Shown piece by piece: positions 11,380 to 23,606 of a stretch of DNA of 64,000 nucleotides; within the stretch, counting starts at the first letter, position 1, and each line of letters starts with the position of its first letter. Location of the stretch: positions 558,001 through 622,000 of the forward strand of contig JAJEKV010000028.1 in assembly GCA_021234155.1 (NCBI GenBank). Direction: 5' to 3'. The translations under genes and the position numbers were made by a program. The notes under the pieces are model-generated. The model was not told the DNA's origin and did no database searches. It saw only the letters and a program-made list of their open reading frames with translations. The DNA is from Isoetes taiwanensis (lineage: Eukaryota > Streptophyta > Lycopodiopsida > Isoetales > Isoetaceae).

Positions 11380-12372
11380 TTAAGCCTTTATCTGAGTCGT
11401 GATCTTGGTATAGTTCTCTCTGATCAAGTCTAGGAGACTATCTTTGGAAATGTCACCATTTGTGGTATGCTTCTTCGTCCGACTCCAAAACTTTTTTGGT
11501 TCCAATTCCATTTCATCTATGAGCATTTTATGGTGCATCCTCAGCCAATCCCTCTTTTTGTGCTTCACCAGATTCTTATAATACTTTACGGCAGCTTGTG
11601 TATCTCTTGCAGTCTTACAAGCACGTTTAGCATCTAAACAAGCAGTATCAAACCATTTTCTGTCTTTATATTTTACACTTTTAGTACTGACATATCCAAA
11701 AGTGTCTCTTGCTGCTCTCATAATAATATTTTGCAATGTATGGCTTTTCTCTTCTATCAAGGCTGGCCATTCCACATCTGTTAACATCTGTGTTAAACTC
11801 TTTTCATATTGCGAAGCAAGTTTATAGCGGATTTTCAGCCTCAAAGGTGGATTCGAATCTTTTGTGATCTCCTGTACTTTTACATCTAGAAGCATCATAA
11901 GCGGAGCATGGTCCGAGTCGGGGCTTTTGTCCAAGATCCTAAATTCTTTTAAGCATGACATATAGTCTGGATCTCCTAAAAGCAAATCCACTGAGCTTTT
12001 ACCATTCGGCTGAAAGCAAGTAAAACCTTTGGAATGTGGAAAGCTAGCTATGCCATTGCAGATTACCATGTTAAAAGACTCGCATAAAGAAATTACATGC
12101 TCACCCATTTTGTTTCGCACATAATCCGTTGTTTGCCTTGGCCACGCTGCATGCCCATCCTGTTCCTGAAGCCAAAGCGCATTCTTTTCCCCTGACAGCA
12201 AAGTTGCTTGTTTGTTGGACAGTCGTGCATTGAAATCCCCTATCACATATACAATCCCTTTGTGCCTATAAAGGGATATATCATTAGCAAGATTCTCCAA
12301 CGGGTCATCAGGATTCAAGTCTGGGTGATTATATATGGCTGCAAGAGGATCTAACGGAGCAAAATATTTATT
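11380..12372 (-). pseudogene. LINE family B APE-like endonuclease (N-terminus missing)
   Basis: One open frame of 312 aa (11380-12318) with homologous sequence continuing out of frame to about 12372. Endonuclease/exonuclease/phosphatase signatures: VIGDFNARL (Asp and Asn of the active site), SSVDLLLGDPDY and the C-terminal SDHAPLMM, where the His is catalytic. The N-terminal quarter with the metal-binding Glu is missing, consistent with 5' truncation during target-primed reverse transcription. After the nuclease comes a lysine-rich linker (KRDWLRMHHKMLIDEMELEP) leading to the RT. Confidence 0.85.
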
Positions 12373-13953
12373 TTATGAGCTGGGCTTATAATCCAGTTTC
12401 CACCTTATTATAGTACCTCCTTAACGTGGTCTATAGTAGATAATCATAAACCACTTCTCCATCAGATATATGGTGCTATATCGAGTCTCCTTCTACATTG
12501 AATGGTAATCTAGATGCCACATAATAAATCAATCCTTGTAATTATTAGGTCCAGTGCTTCAATGGGATAACAAACATCATCATACCAGTTCTCTCGACTA
12601 TCGATTCCAAATCAAGATACCTTACCACTCCTTATTCCCAACGTTTAGCACTTCTACTTCAAGTAAGAACCCAGGACCTGCTTATCCATCATTATATAAT
12701 AGCCTCAAGAAGCACCAGGCATGTTTTCGATGCTTCCGTCGTATCTGTGTGATGTCAATGTAAGAATATCTAGATCTCTAATAAATGTATACATATAACT
12801 AATGAATTAATATGTGTGCTCATGTGAGGTAAAGCTCGTTTTAGTATTAGTTCACCTCGGAATCCCTTTGGTCAATTGACCTAAAGAACCATCTATTACT
12901 TTTGGAAAACAATGTTTATTAAAAAAAAAAAAAAAAAAAAATCCTCCATTATGTGTATACCCTTTCCAATTTGGAGCATTATCAGACACAATCCTTAGAT
13001 CCATGATTTTTAGATTTACCTCCACAAGGGTTTTTATCCATGGTTACTTAAAGCCAACAATATAGCAATAGGCGTTCACACCTTAGAACTTTATTTGAAA
13101 TCAAACCAACATTTAAATCAACAATGTAGTCTCATTTTCTAGGGGTCTTTACCCTTTGCATATCAAGGCCTCGCTATCAGTACAGCTAAGTGTAAACTAT
13201 GGATCTAGTGTATGAGTGTGGAAACATTAAAGATACTCAAAAGGAGAAAGCTATTTAAACGCATAGTCAAATATAATAGAAAGAGATAGTTATGTATGTC
13301 TTACACCAACTCCTAAGGGAATGACGACACTCAGATAATGTTATAACAAGGTTATGAATAATAAATGATGAGGAATGTCTGTCTGTAATTAATATTAAAG
13401 TATATAAGTAAAAAAATGGCAAATACAGCACAATATATAATTGTATTAAAGGGTAAGTATAAATGTGAGGGGAATATACGAGTTGTTAAAACTGTAACAA
13501 AATAGGAAAACAAAATTTAGATGCAAAATTACATTAAGGCTGACTGTAATAACATCACTTGCAAAGTCAAGGGAGAATATAATAGACATATACACAGAAG
13601 TTAATATGATTAGAATGACTTTCTACTAAACAGTGCGCCATTAATAAGTTTGTACTATATTAAAAGAATTACATGTATGTATAAAAAGAATGATTTCTAC
13701 ATCAGATAAACTGTAAACTCATCACCAAGAATGAAACGGTGAGACTTCCACAAACCTTGACTGTTGACTTTTGACAGTCCTAAGCGATGATCATGTCTGA
13801 TCTACACCTCTATCTTTTATATTCCAGAGTTATCAATTGCCATTTCAAACTTAATCACTTTGAACATGACAACGTCTGTGTGACTTATAATCTCACGCTA
13901 TCTCTTTAAGGAGGGGAGACTTCCTTCCAATGTACGGTCTGTTGCCCTGCCAA
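12373..13953. other. AT-rich spacer
   Basis: No coding sequence recognised. Contains a run of 21 A at 12921-12941, which could be the tail of an undetected retrosequence. A purine tract AAGGAGGGGAGA at 13909-13920, 33 nt before the LTR-like repeat, is compatible with a displaced polypurine tract; if so, part of this spacer is the interior of a decayed element. Confidence 0.4.
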
Positions 13954-15461
13954 TGTGACGTTCCACATATTTATACGCCTTCTTAAGTATAAATACGTGA
14001 CACGTCACTATGAATAATTAATGGCACATTAATTATTCATAAGCTAAGGTTAGCTATGTTAATAATTAATTATTAAAGTGGAAACCTAACCTTAAACCCT
14101 AATTCGAATTTAGGGCTTAACCTAATAATAAAAAGGGCTAAAATACCAAATTAGTTAATATTGGCCAACCCGGAGCTGCCACCTAGCCCAAATCGATTGG
14201 GCAAGGGAGAGTTACTAACTTGGGACCCAAATTGGGGTTTTGTTCCTCCATTTGCCCCAATTCGAATTGGGGGATGTTGGTGGAGGAGGAGCTGCTGTTC
14301 CACCATGTTCCACCCAGAAGGATGGAGCACCCGAGCGATAGTGGACCTAGTTATGATCCCGGTTAGTACGTAGATAGCTTGGATTCCTAGATAGTCATAG
14401 GAACTGACCCTTGTATGCTCAGAAGGTAGCTAGGGTTAACCCTTGTATGAATAGATGGAATTTTATGTTCTATTCGAAGCTTTCTTTCTGTTCCTCCTGT
14501 GTTGTATGGGTAAAAGGGGGGTAGAGACCTAAAGGCCCTCTAGAAGTAGAGATGTTCCTAGATAGAACCCTTAAAACCCAGTAAATGCGGCCTGTGCACA
14601 AGAGCCAACCTGGTTGTGGATGCTATGATGTGGTTCAGCACCAGATAACGAGTATGATGGTGAATCGGGGGTGGGATCTTGCCTAGCGCGGCTACAGGAC
14701 TCCTATAGTGTGCTAGGCCGGTCACCGTGTGTGGGCCGGGTATGGGTCTGACACTCTCTGGACCGGAGGGCGTGAGTCATAGATGGCCGTCCTGGGCTCG
14801 AACGGATGCGGGGGTCACTGAGGGGGCACGTGTTCTCTAGCACACCCAGGGATCCGTCATACTCGGGGAGGAGAAGCCTCTCTGACCTGCCTCATCGGAC
14901 CGGGGAGATGTAACCCGGAGTAGTCCCGAAGGGTGATTCCTTGGGATTGCGTCTCCGGAGGGCTACAAGCACGTCATAGCATGATTCAGCCTATCTGCAA
15001 AGTGTGCACAGGAGGGGCGGATGGAGTGGACTACCCTAGCCATTATCTTATGCCAGCCAACACCATGTTATACCTCTGTCTGTTGTTATCTTGAGGCCCT
15101 GACCGCCAGTCACCCCCATGGAGACTGAGCCCGGGGTAGAGCCCTTAGTTATGGTGTATTTCCTTTGTTATGTTGGTATTCTGTTGTTAGTATACTGATG
15201 ATGATGGGCCACCCTTCGTGGTGGTATATTATTTATTAGTATTGTTGCTAGGTGCTAACATGTATGTATGCTTCCGCTATATAGGATTCCCATAGAAGGC
15301 GTGGGACGAATGACACCTCCGTGTCCTTCACCCGGACACTTAGCCATCACAAGTGGTCCGAGTCAGACGGAGGGCCTTTCTGTGGTGATGGATTCGCCAT
15401 GGGAGGGGAATTTCCCGTATTTATATGATGGGAGCATCGTATGGATTCGGGGAGCGTCACA
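13954..15461 (+). repeat. LTR-like repeat related to the chromovirus LTR at 53855-55321
   Basis: About 1508 bp, beginning TGTGACGTTCCA and ending GGAGCGTCACA. It matches in order the reverse complement of 53855-55321: both contain CACAGGAGGGGCGGATGGAG (here about 15009-15028), CATCGGACCGGGGAGATG (here 14902-14919) and a CCACCCTTCGTGGTGGT segment (here 15210-15226). The two are clearly diverged. No TSD is seen (GCCAA against TTTTG at the flanks), so it may be one LTR of a truncated element and not a clean solo LTR. Confidence 0.6.
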
Positions 15462-15930
15462 TTTTGACTGCCCAACTCATGAAACTTCAACACAATTAGC
15501 TGATTATGTGGCTATTATTCCTACACAAACCATGGCAGATGTTTCTTATTTTGATCCCCACATAGAAGGCATGACCAAAAGTGTGGATTCTGAATTGTCC
15601 ACAGAGTTAAGATATAATCCATTCTATTCCAAACTCTATAGTCTTTTATCTCCAGTCTAAATCATTTAGCTACAACTAAGATCACGTTGTCAAACCACGC
15701 ATAAATCAGAGTTCGCTATATGTGCATCAATTTCCTAGTCGTTGCAAAGAAAGATGCTTTGAACATTGTCTGTTTGGCAAGCTAAGAATAAAATCGACAT
15801 AATTTTTTTCACCTTCCAACTGTGCAATGCTTGAAAGGAATTGGCCCAATCCACTTCATATCATATATGTTTATGTGGTCATTGTTCTTTTGGCTGATCA
15901 TACTATCGGAATATATGCTCTTAAGATACC
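15462..15930. other. Spacer between LTR-like repeat and ABCB remnant
   Basis: An open frame runs from the repeat to 15660 on the + strand, but its sequence changes character at the repeat border and I recognise no family. The stretch before 15931 would be the promoter/5' UTR region of the former ABCB gene. Confidence 0.4.
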
Positions 15931-17840
15931 TTGAACATGGAATTCCATGCTAAACATGAGTTGCAAAATGTGAGCAAGAATAAAAAATCTGCAGAAGTTA
16001 GTCCAATCCATAAGCTTTTCGCATATGCAGATGGAGTTGATTGGATACTCATGGCATTTGGAACACTTGGAGCTATTGTGCATGGTTTCACTCTGCCTTC
16101 ATTTTTCCTTCTACTTGGAAATCTGATCAACGGCTTTGGTAGCTTGTCTCGCAACCCTCAGAAAATGTATCATGAAGTATTCAAGGTGTCTATGCATTGA
16201 TCAAGTTATTTTTCTTTTCAAGGCTATAATATTTTTTATTGTGCAGTCTGCTTTAAACTTGGTTTGCCTGGGCCTTGTGAGTTGGGTAACAGCATGGGCA
16301 GGTATTATTTTGATGGACCAAATATTATAGCGGCCATCCATCCATAATTATCTCTTTCTGTGTGGTGAACGGGGGTAGCAGATACAAACTGGTGAGTGCC
16401 AAATGACAAGATTGAGAATTAAATATCTGGAGGCTATGCTCAATTAGGATATTGGTTTTTCTGATATTGACGCATGGACCAAGGATTAAGGATCTATTAG
16501 GAAGAGCATCAACTGATGTCTGAATCATTCAGGAGGCTATTAGTGAAAAGGTTTATTTCTGCTCTAAAAAATTATTGAATCTTTTTTATAAGATGGGAAT
16601 TAACTGCCTTGTGAGATGCTCACAGATGGGCCTCTTCCTTCATCTTGTTGAGGTATTTATTGGAGGATTCATAGTGGCATATAAATCAGCATGGAAGCTA
16701 AGTTTTGTAACATTGGGAGTCCTCCCTTTGACGGTGGTTTGTATGCCTACACATTGACGGATCTTACATCAAAGACCAAAAAAGATTACGCGGTTGCAAG
16801 AAAAATTGCAGAACATGTATATTACTACTATTTCACATGCTTGCACAAATGCCTCCTGATGATTTTTTTTTTTTTTTTGAAGGACGTCAGACTTTATTAA
16901 TAACACTCCAACAAAATACATAATACAATGCATAGACAGGAATAAAAAACCCAGCGGACAATCAGATCCAACCGAGCAGGGCCACCCGTCTAAGCATGAC
17001 AATAAAATGCAGTTCACATTATTTTCCTCTCCTACAAAGAGAAGAATAATATATAATCATATTTTTTTTTATAAAAGTTACTTTAACCAGGTTGAACTTC
17101 CACATCCATAGAATCATTAATAGCAACTTGATCTGCTCCTTGGTGTCTCAATGCCATTGAATCAGGGACATCCACTGTAACAATCGTAGCAGATATTGGA
17201 GCTACAGAGTGAACCAACGCAGATTGAGGAGTCGAGCTATTTTTGCAACGTGCAAGTTTCTTCAAGCGTGGAGTAGACCATCCTTCTTCCAATAATTCTT
17301 GCTTCTGAGCAATGTCCTGAAGACGAGAGTGTTGATGTAAGAGTAGTGCATATGCATTGTGATTCAGATTATATTTCAAAGAGAGTTAGGCACCTGCTAA
17401 TAAATTAACGCTTTGCAAGATAGGTTATTTCACAGGTAAGAGCTGTCTATTCCTTTGTTGGAGAGGCAAGAACAATTAATGTCTATTCTCAAGCATTAGG
17501 ATCCATACTTCCTTTGGATTATAGAGCTGGGTTGGCAAAGGGACTGGGTATGGGATCGACATATTTAATCATCTGTGGCTCCTGGGCATTGTTGTCCTAG
17601 TTTGATGGCATTCTGGTCAGGCAAGCTATACAAACAGAGGCAATGTTATGGCAGCAATATTTTCAGTCATCGTTGGTGGCGTGTATGTATACTGTATATT
17701 CAGTTACTTTGAGGCTTTAACTACAAAATCATATAAATACACAATGCTTTGTCATGAAGTTCCATAGGCCAAGCGACTCCAAGCATTGCAACCTTTTCAA
17801 AGGAAAGGGCATCTGCTAATCAACTCATGCTCTAGATTCA
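15931..17840 (+). pseudogene. ABC transporter B family (P-glycoprotein-like) pseudogene, first membrane domain only
   Basis: ABCB proteins are ATP-driven exporters with two membrane domains and two nucleotide-binding domains. Only the first membrane domain remains, in order: 15931-16190 (SPIHKLFAYADGVDW, FGTLGAIVHGFTLPSFF, GNLINGFGSLSRNPQKMYHE), 16245-16305 (NLVCLGLVSWVTAWAG), 16380-16560 (IKYLEAMLN-stop-DIGF), 16600-16830 (GGFIVAYKSAWKLSFVTLGV, then GLYAYTLTDLTSK in a shifted frame), 17433-17690 (VRAVYSFVGEARTINVYSQA, YRAGLAKGLGMGSTY) and about 17765-17830 (GQATPSIATFSKERASA). Stops interrupt it, including TAG where Gln is expected after AMLN, and no Walker A/B or signature motif is present. 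Introns are retained, so it is a degenerated gene copy. Confidence 0.9.
16862..17395 (-). mobile_element. Poly(A)-tailed retrosequence inserted in the ABCB remnant
   Basis: On the - strand a unit ends in AATAAAGTCTGACGTCC then a run of A (T run at 16863-16878 on +). It lies between the ABCB blocks ending in IAEH and beginning VRAVYSFVG. An open frame of 98 aa (17083-17379, -) is of no family I know. The polyadenylation-like AATAAA just before the A run supports insertion of a reverse-transcribed RNA. The far boundary is uncertain, and part of the interval could be the original ABCB intron. Confidence 0.45.
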
Positions 17841-19849
17841 ATGCACCAAAAGCAGAGAATGTTAAAAGCACCTTGACGATTTTCAAGGGCCATTTGGCTT
17901 TGGGAAGATTAGCAATGCCTGCAGAACCAAATAGAATCAAACTTTAATATCAGATCCACATGTTTCTTCTTCTAAAAAAGCATAAGAATAAGAAAGAAAT
18001 GATTCAATTCATCAATGCAAAACCAGAACAAAGATAACTTGTGGAAATTTATAAGTAAAAAAGAATGAGCCAACCAAGTTATTATTTGCAGGACATCAGA
18101 GATGGCCAAAGGGTATGAGAATCACATGGCCCAAAAGAACTGGATTGAAGAATAGTAGTAGTAATAGAAGTAAATGTATGAGTTAAACCAGAGAATATCA
18201 AACAACTATCCATCAATATGAATGTCAATTAAGACAAATATGAAGACCTACCAGATGAAAGCCATTTCGAATGTAGAATGTAGAATGTAGTAATACGGCC
18301 CGATAAAGATCCATCAGCACTGCGTTCTGTATTCTGTAAAACTCATTTCTTGTGAGAAAGATTCGAGAAGAAGACAGTTGGCTACAGTCCTCAACGGCAA
18401 AAAGAGAGCCCCGAACTTTCATGCAGTTTCTGGGACTCACGAGGAACTGCAGTGAAGCTTTAAAAAAAGGGAAAAAAAACATGGGCCTTTGCCTTCAAAT
18501 GGATGCATCTTTCTCAATCTGGCATTACCCATCTTTCATGAGGTCTGACTGTTGTTCTTGTGCACATGCTCAAGATAGGTTACAAGAAAATACTCGTGAT
18601 CTATCACCACCCATGAACGAAGCTGTAAATCCTAGGAACCAAAATAATATAAAATAAAATCAACGGCTAAAACTGCGCACAAACTATCATCTTATTTTGC
18701 TTTTAATATTATATATAGATTATTCTTTGGCTCTAGTTTTTTAATATAAATAAGTATCAACCTTGTTAATTTGGGATTTTCAGGTTTGGCTAAAAATATT
18801 TTTGGAATTTTTTTTAAGTTCATTTCCTAAGATTTTAGGGGTTCGATCTGCCAGAGAAACTTTTAGATTTGCCAAATATCATAGATTTTTTTACACCTAC
18901 AAATTTTACTCATGGATTTCCTTCCTTTTCTCACGAAGTGGCATACAGCAGGATGCCACACAAAGCCAGCATTCATTCAGCTCAGTGGCATCTACCAGAT
19001 ATGTCTTCAAAAAAATTTCCTTTGCATTGACTTGCGACGACTTTGCCCAAGCACCCTAATAGACGCCATGGGATTTTTTTCCAGAAAATTAGGGGCTCGG
19101 AAGGAAAAAATTATGAAGAGAGAGTCATGACTGCCATGACTAAAGTAGAAGCAGAGAAGGGTAAAAGCAGGTTAAGGTGTACCACTTTTGGAACCTGCAA
19201 AAGTACATACACTAGGTACTTCAGAACTGGGTACTTTCTCATTTTTCTTTTCATTAAAACTAGTACAAAGGACATGTTAATTTTTAAAGTTAAGATAAAT
19301 ATAAGCCCAAAATATATATAAAAGTTCTAAAATGTACATTTTATTGACATATTACACAGGTACCCAGTACCCAGTCCTGGGTACCTTTTTAGGTACTTTT
19401 TTAGTCACTAAATAATACTTTTTAAGGGATACCCTAACATGCTTTCACCCAGAAGGGAGTTCCTGGCTATAGCGATGCACCAGCACTGGAGTATAAAAAG
19501 GTCGATAAGAAATTACAGTGCATTTTGCATTCAAATTTTGGTGTTGTGCCTTCGGTATGTTCTTGCCTACCACAGGCCAAATCATTGTATGTTGTTATCA
19601 TCCTTCCCAGGTTTTGTATGTGAAGCTCAGTTCGTTGGAAACCACTTCGCTCTTCCAGATCACTTTTAGACACAATTTTGCCCCAGGTAATTGACTAGAA
19701 CTTTAGGAAAACTATGGCAGTTAGAAAAGAAAGTTCTTATATTTTCATCTGTTTATATGTATAGCATAACAATAATACTATAAATGTCACATAAAGTTTA
19801 TGTTTTTGTGCAACTATTTAATTTTCTACCATTCTCAGATGTAGGTTCT
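17841..19849. other. Spacer, no gene seen
   Basis: AT-rich sequence with scattered short open frames that show no family motif on either strand. No repeat structure beyond short homopolymers was noticed. Confidence 0.4.
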
Positions 19850-20445
19850 CATAAACCCCACCCTACAAATAGCACAATACAAACAGCACATAAACCCCAC
19901 CCTGGTTCGAGGCCCACAGCTCTATCTGCGTTCTCAGTTGCCCATGAAAAAGCGCAGGATCATCGCGTCCATTCGAACAGGGGCCCACCATCTTCGGCTT
20001 GAGACGGGTCGGTGGGTTGGAGAGCCGCGCCAGGACATGCTTTGTCAGTATTGCCCGCTGGGGGTTGTTGAGGATAAAAGCCATGCCTTACAGAGTTGTC
20101 CAGCCTATAGTCAGATTCGGGCTCACTACGTTCTCTTGGTGCGACCTGGTCTGCCCCTGCACGAGCTACTCAGTACGCCGTCAGTTCGATCCCTTGGCTC
20201 CTACCTCCAGGAGGTTTTGGATCTGCGGACTCACCTCTGCCCCCGGGCGCCTACCTGAGGTGCCGGGAATTCATGTGTATATGTATATTTGTACAGCTGC
20301 CAGCAGGCTTGTTGCTGCGACGGTTTTTCCCTCGTAAGGGGGGGTTTTTTAATCCGGGTAGCAACGGGCTTGCTGCACCCGTGTAATTTGGGTTCCATAG
20401 GCCGATTGGCCTCCGCGGATGATAAAAGAACCTTCCTTCCTTCGT
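19850..20445 (+). mobile_element. LINE family A fragment (C-terminus plus 3' end, CCTT tail)
   Basis: 5'-truncated copy on the + strand. The frame KKRRIIASIRTGAHHLRLET, GRWVGEP, then CQYCPLGVVEDKSHALQSC corresponds to the C-terminal zinc region of family A, ending in LREVLD-like LQEVLDLRTHLCP. The 3' UTR holds the conserved GGTTTTTCCC...GGGGGGTTTTTTAATCC hairpin region (20316-20355). The tail is (CCTT)n near 20430-20443 instead of ATTCT, so it is a distinct subfamily. Confidence 0.85.
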
Positions 20446-22100
20446 TCTCATAGGTATTCTTTTCATGTTGTTCAAAGTGTAATTAATATATGCTAGGGGT
20501 TTTTGAATACATAGGCAACATGTTGATTGGCACATTCCCTTTTCATGTTGTCTCACCAACGTTCACATCTCTTCTCTAACGAATCTCTTCTGTCATAATA
20601 TGAAATGGGTAGATGCATGCATGGTAGAACTGCTTGCCACAAGGTTTGGAAGTTCTATCCCGACATTTATTATTTCAAAGATCATGCTTGCTTAATTTTT
20701 CAATTGATGAATGAATGGAATAGTGGTCTGTCATATCCTGGTAATTTTATGATTTTGTGTGGTGCTAGAAACATGAATTGTTCTCTGCACTTTATTACAA
20801 CTTTGCCATTTTGCTTGTGATGCCAGACTTCCTCTCCGTGCATCCTCATCTTCATATGTAATGATCTTAGCAATTGCTACACAACATATTCTCATTTCTC
20901 CCCATCAAATCTCATGCTCTGATTTCCCCGGGTGTAGGTATCGCATCTTCTGAAGTTGTGGATAAGCTGGGTCTCTCTTTCTGTAGTTGAGATGTAGGAG
21001 AATCTTTTGAACCATGGCTGGCCTTTGTTTGAGCACAGATGTACAGATAATGATTATCAGAGTCAGGATTTTGATGGATGTTTTCCTTGGATCTTCTTGC
21101 ACATAGTCCAATCATGTAGCTTTTTTCTTTCCCTAATGATTCCAATTTTCTTTTATTTGCTTAAATTTGACAAAACCAAATTGTTGGTTTTCGAGAACCA
21201 TCCAGATTGTGAGTTTAGACTTCTAATGTCTAAATGTTTTTAGCTTATTTAGTTAGTTTACGGGTTTAGGGCTCTTTAGTCTGTTAAGTCCGTTCATTTT
21301 TATCCATCCATTCATTCTCATAGATGTTACAGGTTCAATTTTCTTTTTGAGATTCTATTCTTCCTTCAATGTGTTCGTATTGAATCTACTTTGGATGCAA
21401 TATACTCTACTACAATCGTAAGATCATAACTTCAGTCTCCTTCGCAGATTTGTTTGTATTTGAATTAGGTTTCCTATGACTGTTACATCCATGTGCCATA
21501 AATAATTGGCCATAGCTAAAGCATGAAATCTTGCAGCTATATGCTTCTAATTGGATGTCAGAGGAAAACATTGGAGCTTCATAGTTTAGATTGTCAAAGC
21601 TTCATATCTTATTCCAGCTGGAAAGTCAGATCATGAGACATAGATATGCCTTCATCTGCAGATCTTTAACATAACAAGAGTCTTGATAGCATGATAATAC
21701 ATGCCACTAGACTTTTGTTTTCTATGAAGACTTAGATGTGGCAATTGCTAACCCTTAAGGCCTCAATTCCTGATATAGCACATTAAATATTTTCCACATG
21801 AAAAAACCCTTTTCTTGATTGGACACAATATAGACAAGACAAGACCCACCCTTTGGGTACATACATTTCACATGCCCATTAATTAATATTTGAGAGTCAG
21901 AGAACAATCTGAAAGAGAAACTCCTCTACACGTAACGTTTAGGCCTAACACATAGACTAGCTTGGGTAGACATTATGCTCTTTTATTTGCTGTGATTCAG
22001 GATTAGACCTGTATTGACATGATGTTCTGATGGAATGTACTAGAATTGGAGAGCAACTTAGTAAAGGATGTGCATGAAGTGAGTAACCTGAAAATAGATA
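20446..22100. other. Spacer, no gene seen
   Basis: AT-rich DNA without recognisable coding or repeat features on either strand, up to the 160-bp tandem repeat that begins near 22101. Confidence 0.4.
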
Positions 22101-22945
22101 GTTATACACAGAAGAGAATGCAAGGTATTAGAAGCTTAGACTTTCACGGAAATAGAGTAGCTGGTGCATTCCCAAGTTTAATAGCTAGAACCATTAAATA
22201 AGGGAAGTAAATAAATTTCTTATTGAATACAAGTAGGTCTGAGAATGAGCAACACAAATGGTTATACATAGAAGAGACTTCAAATGTGAGAAGCACAGAC
22301 TTTTCACTGGATTTGGAGCAGCTCTGGTGCATTTCCAGGTTTAATAGGTAGAACCATTCAATATAAAAGAAATAAATAAATTTCTTTTTAAATACACATA
22401 GGTATGAGTAGAATAGAATAGAATATGATTTTATCGTCCACGGAGACCAACTGGCCTATGGGACCCAAGTACAAAGAGAGAGCAGCAGGGTATTACTACC
22501 AGGATTAAAAAACCCCCGCCCCGAAGGGTTTTCGGGGGAAAAACCTTAGTAGCAATAAGGATGCTGATATACTGCACAGTTATATACATAATCACAAGTA
22601 CAGCTAAGGTTAATGTCGGACAGGGGGGCATAACTGAGTCCGCGTATCCATTACCTCCCGGAGGTACGATCCCAACAAGCCTACAGAGGCCGTGCTCAGT
22701 AGCTCATGCAAGGCCTGATGGGGCACAACTAACCGAGCATACCGAGCCCGGATATGCTGGTACGCCGGACAGGCCTGGAGGGCGTGACTTTCATAGAAAT
22801 ACTTATACATAGAAGAGACTGCAAAGTATTGGAAGCATAGACTTTCACTGGATTTGGAGCAGCTCTGGTGTCTTCCCAGGTTTAGTAGATAGAACATTCA
22901 GCAAGGGAAGTGAATAAATTTCCTAATGAATAGATAGGTTTTGAT
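22101..22945. repeat. Three-unit tandem repeat of about 160 bp, split by a LINE fragment
   Basis: Units start at 22101, 22261 and 22802, each opening with a TTATACA(C/T)AGAAGAG segment and running through TTTCAC...GGTTTAATAG...AGAACCATT and AATAAATTTC. The first two starts are 160 bp apart. The third is displaced by an extra 381 bp, the length of the LINE piece at 22408-22788 between units two and three. The repeat function is unknown and no ORF is conserved in the units. Confidence 0.8.
22408..22788 (-). mobile_element. LINE family A fragment inserted in the tandem repeat
   Basis: On the - strand: end of the C-terminal zinc region (ESHALQACPAYQHIRARY, then LGSYLREVMDTRTQLCP), 3' UTR with the conserved hairpin written as CCCCGAA...TTCGGGG (about 22520-22540), and a short (AGAAT)n tail at 22408-22427. 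It is heavily 5'-truncated. Its length exactly explains the displaced third unit of the surrounding repeat. Confidence 0.85.
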
Positions 22946-23527
22946 GTGTGCAGATATGAGCTAGATAGCTTTTAAAGGATGCACATATTGCTTAAATTCC
23001 ATATGTTTATTATATGTATGACCATATGGAAGCATTTAGGGCAAAAACACAGGCAGCCATAGCAACAAGATGAAGTCTCCAAAGAACTTGCACCAAACAT
23101 CAGGGCATGCATACCCGTATTGGAAGCTGGGTAGAATGAAAGACATCTCTGCTTTTTGGTCCGTTAGCAAATATTCCATCTTCCACAAATGGTAAATGCT
23201 TCATTTGAACATGGAGAATTTCCATTTTGACTGTAATATTAATTCATGTAACATCACAATATTAATTCATGTAATACTACAATAATTCTGTACCTTTTTG
23301 AATGTTTGTATAATATTTGATTCTACAAAAAGATAGCCTTGCTAGATTGGGGCTTACATAATTGAGGTTTTATTGAATGATAGTCCCTCAACTCCTCTAT
23401 GCAAATTATTCACTTATTTGGATTACAATTCGTGCTCGACGATTTGCATCAAAACTTTTTTTATTCTTAATTGTTTGAGTGTAATAGATCAGGCTTTGTA
23501 AATTTGCATATGGAGATGACAACAAAA
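22946..23527. other. Spacer, no gene seen
   Basis: AT-rich sequence with no recognised coding region or repeat on either strand. Confidence 0.4.
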
Positions 23528-23606
23528 AGGAGCATATGGGTCCCATGACCTATTGGTCTCCGTGGACGTTAAAAAATCTATTCTATTCTATTCTATTCTA
23601 TTCTAT
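23528..23606 (+). mobile_element. LINE family A extreme 3' end (about 50 bp plus ATTCT tail)
   Basis: Only GGGTCCCATGACCTATTGG onward through CTCCGTGGACGTTAAAAAA and a (TTCTA)n tail survive. It is the same terminal sequence as at 2070-2110 (-) and 24740-24780 (+). This shows how little LINE sequence can be left after target-primed insertion here. Confidence 0.85.

Larger units (their letters stand above)
9338..12372 (-). mobile_element. LINE family B, 5'-truncated (endonuclease - RT - C-terminal zinc motif - ATATG tail)
   Basis: About 3.0 kb non-LTR retrotransposon on the - strand ending in a (TATGA)n tail at 9338-9361. The 3' terminus reads ATTATCAAGCCAATTAGGCC, also used by the coiled-coil unit at 32.9 kb. 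It encodes an APE-type endonuclease (11380-12372), a reverse transcriptase (10089-11230) and a C-terminal CCHC-like region (9433-9990). It is truncated at its 5' end inside the endonuclease, and frames are broken at several points, so it is inactive. The APE-type endonuclease with a short-tandem tail suggests an RTE/I-like group, but I cannot place the clade without a tree. Confidence 0.9.

Noticed and set aside
14161-14373. 70-codon frame in the LTR-like repeat (MANPELPPSPNR...)
   Set aside because: Inside an LTR-like repeat, no conserved counterpart in the related LTR, no domain.
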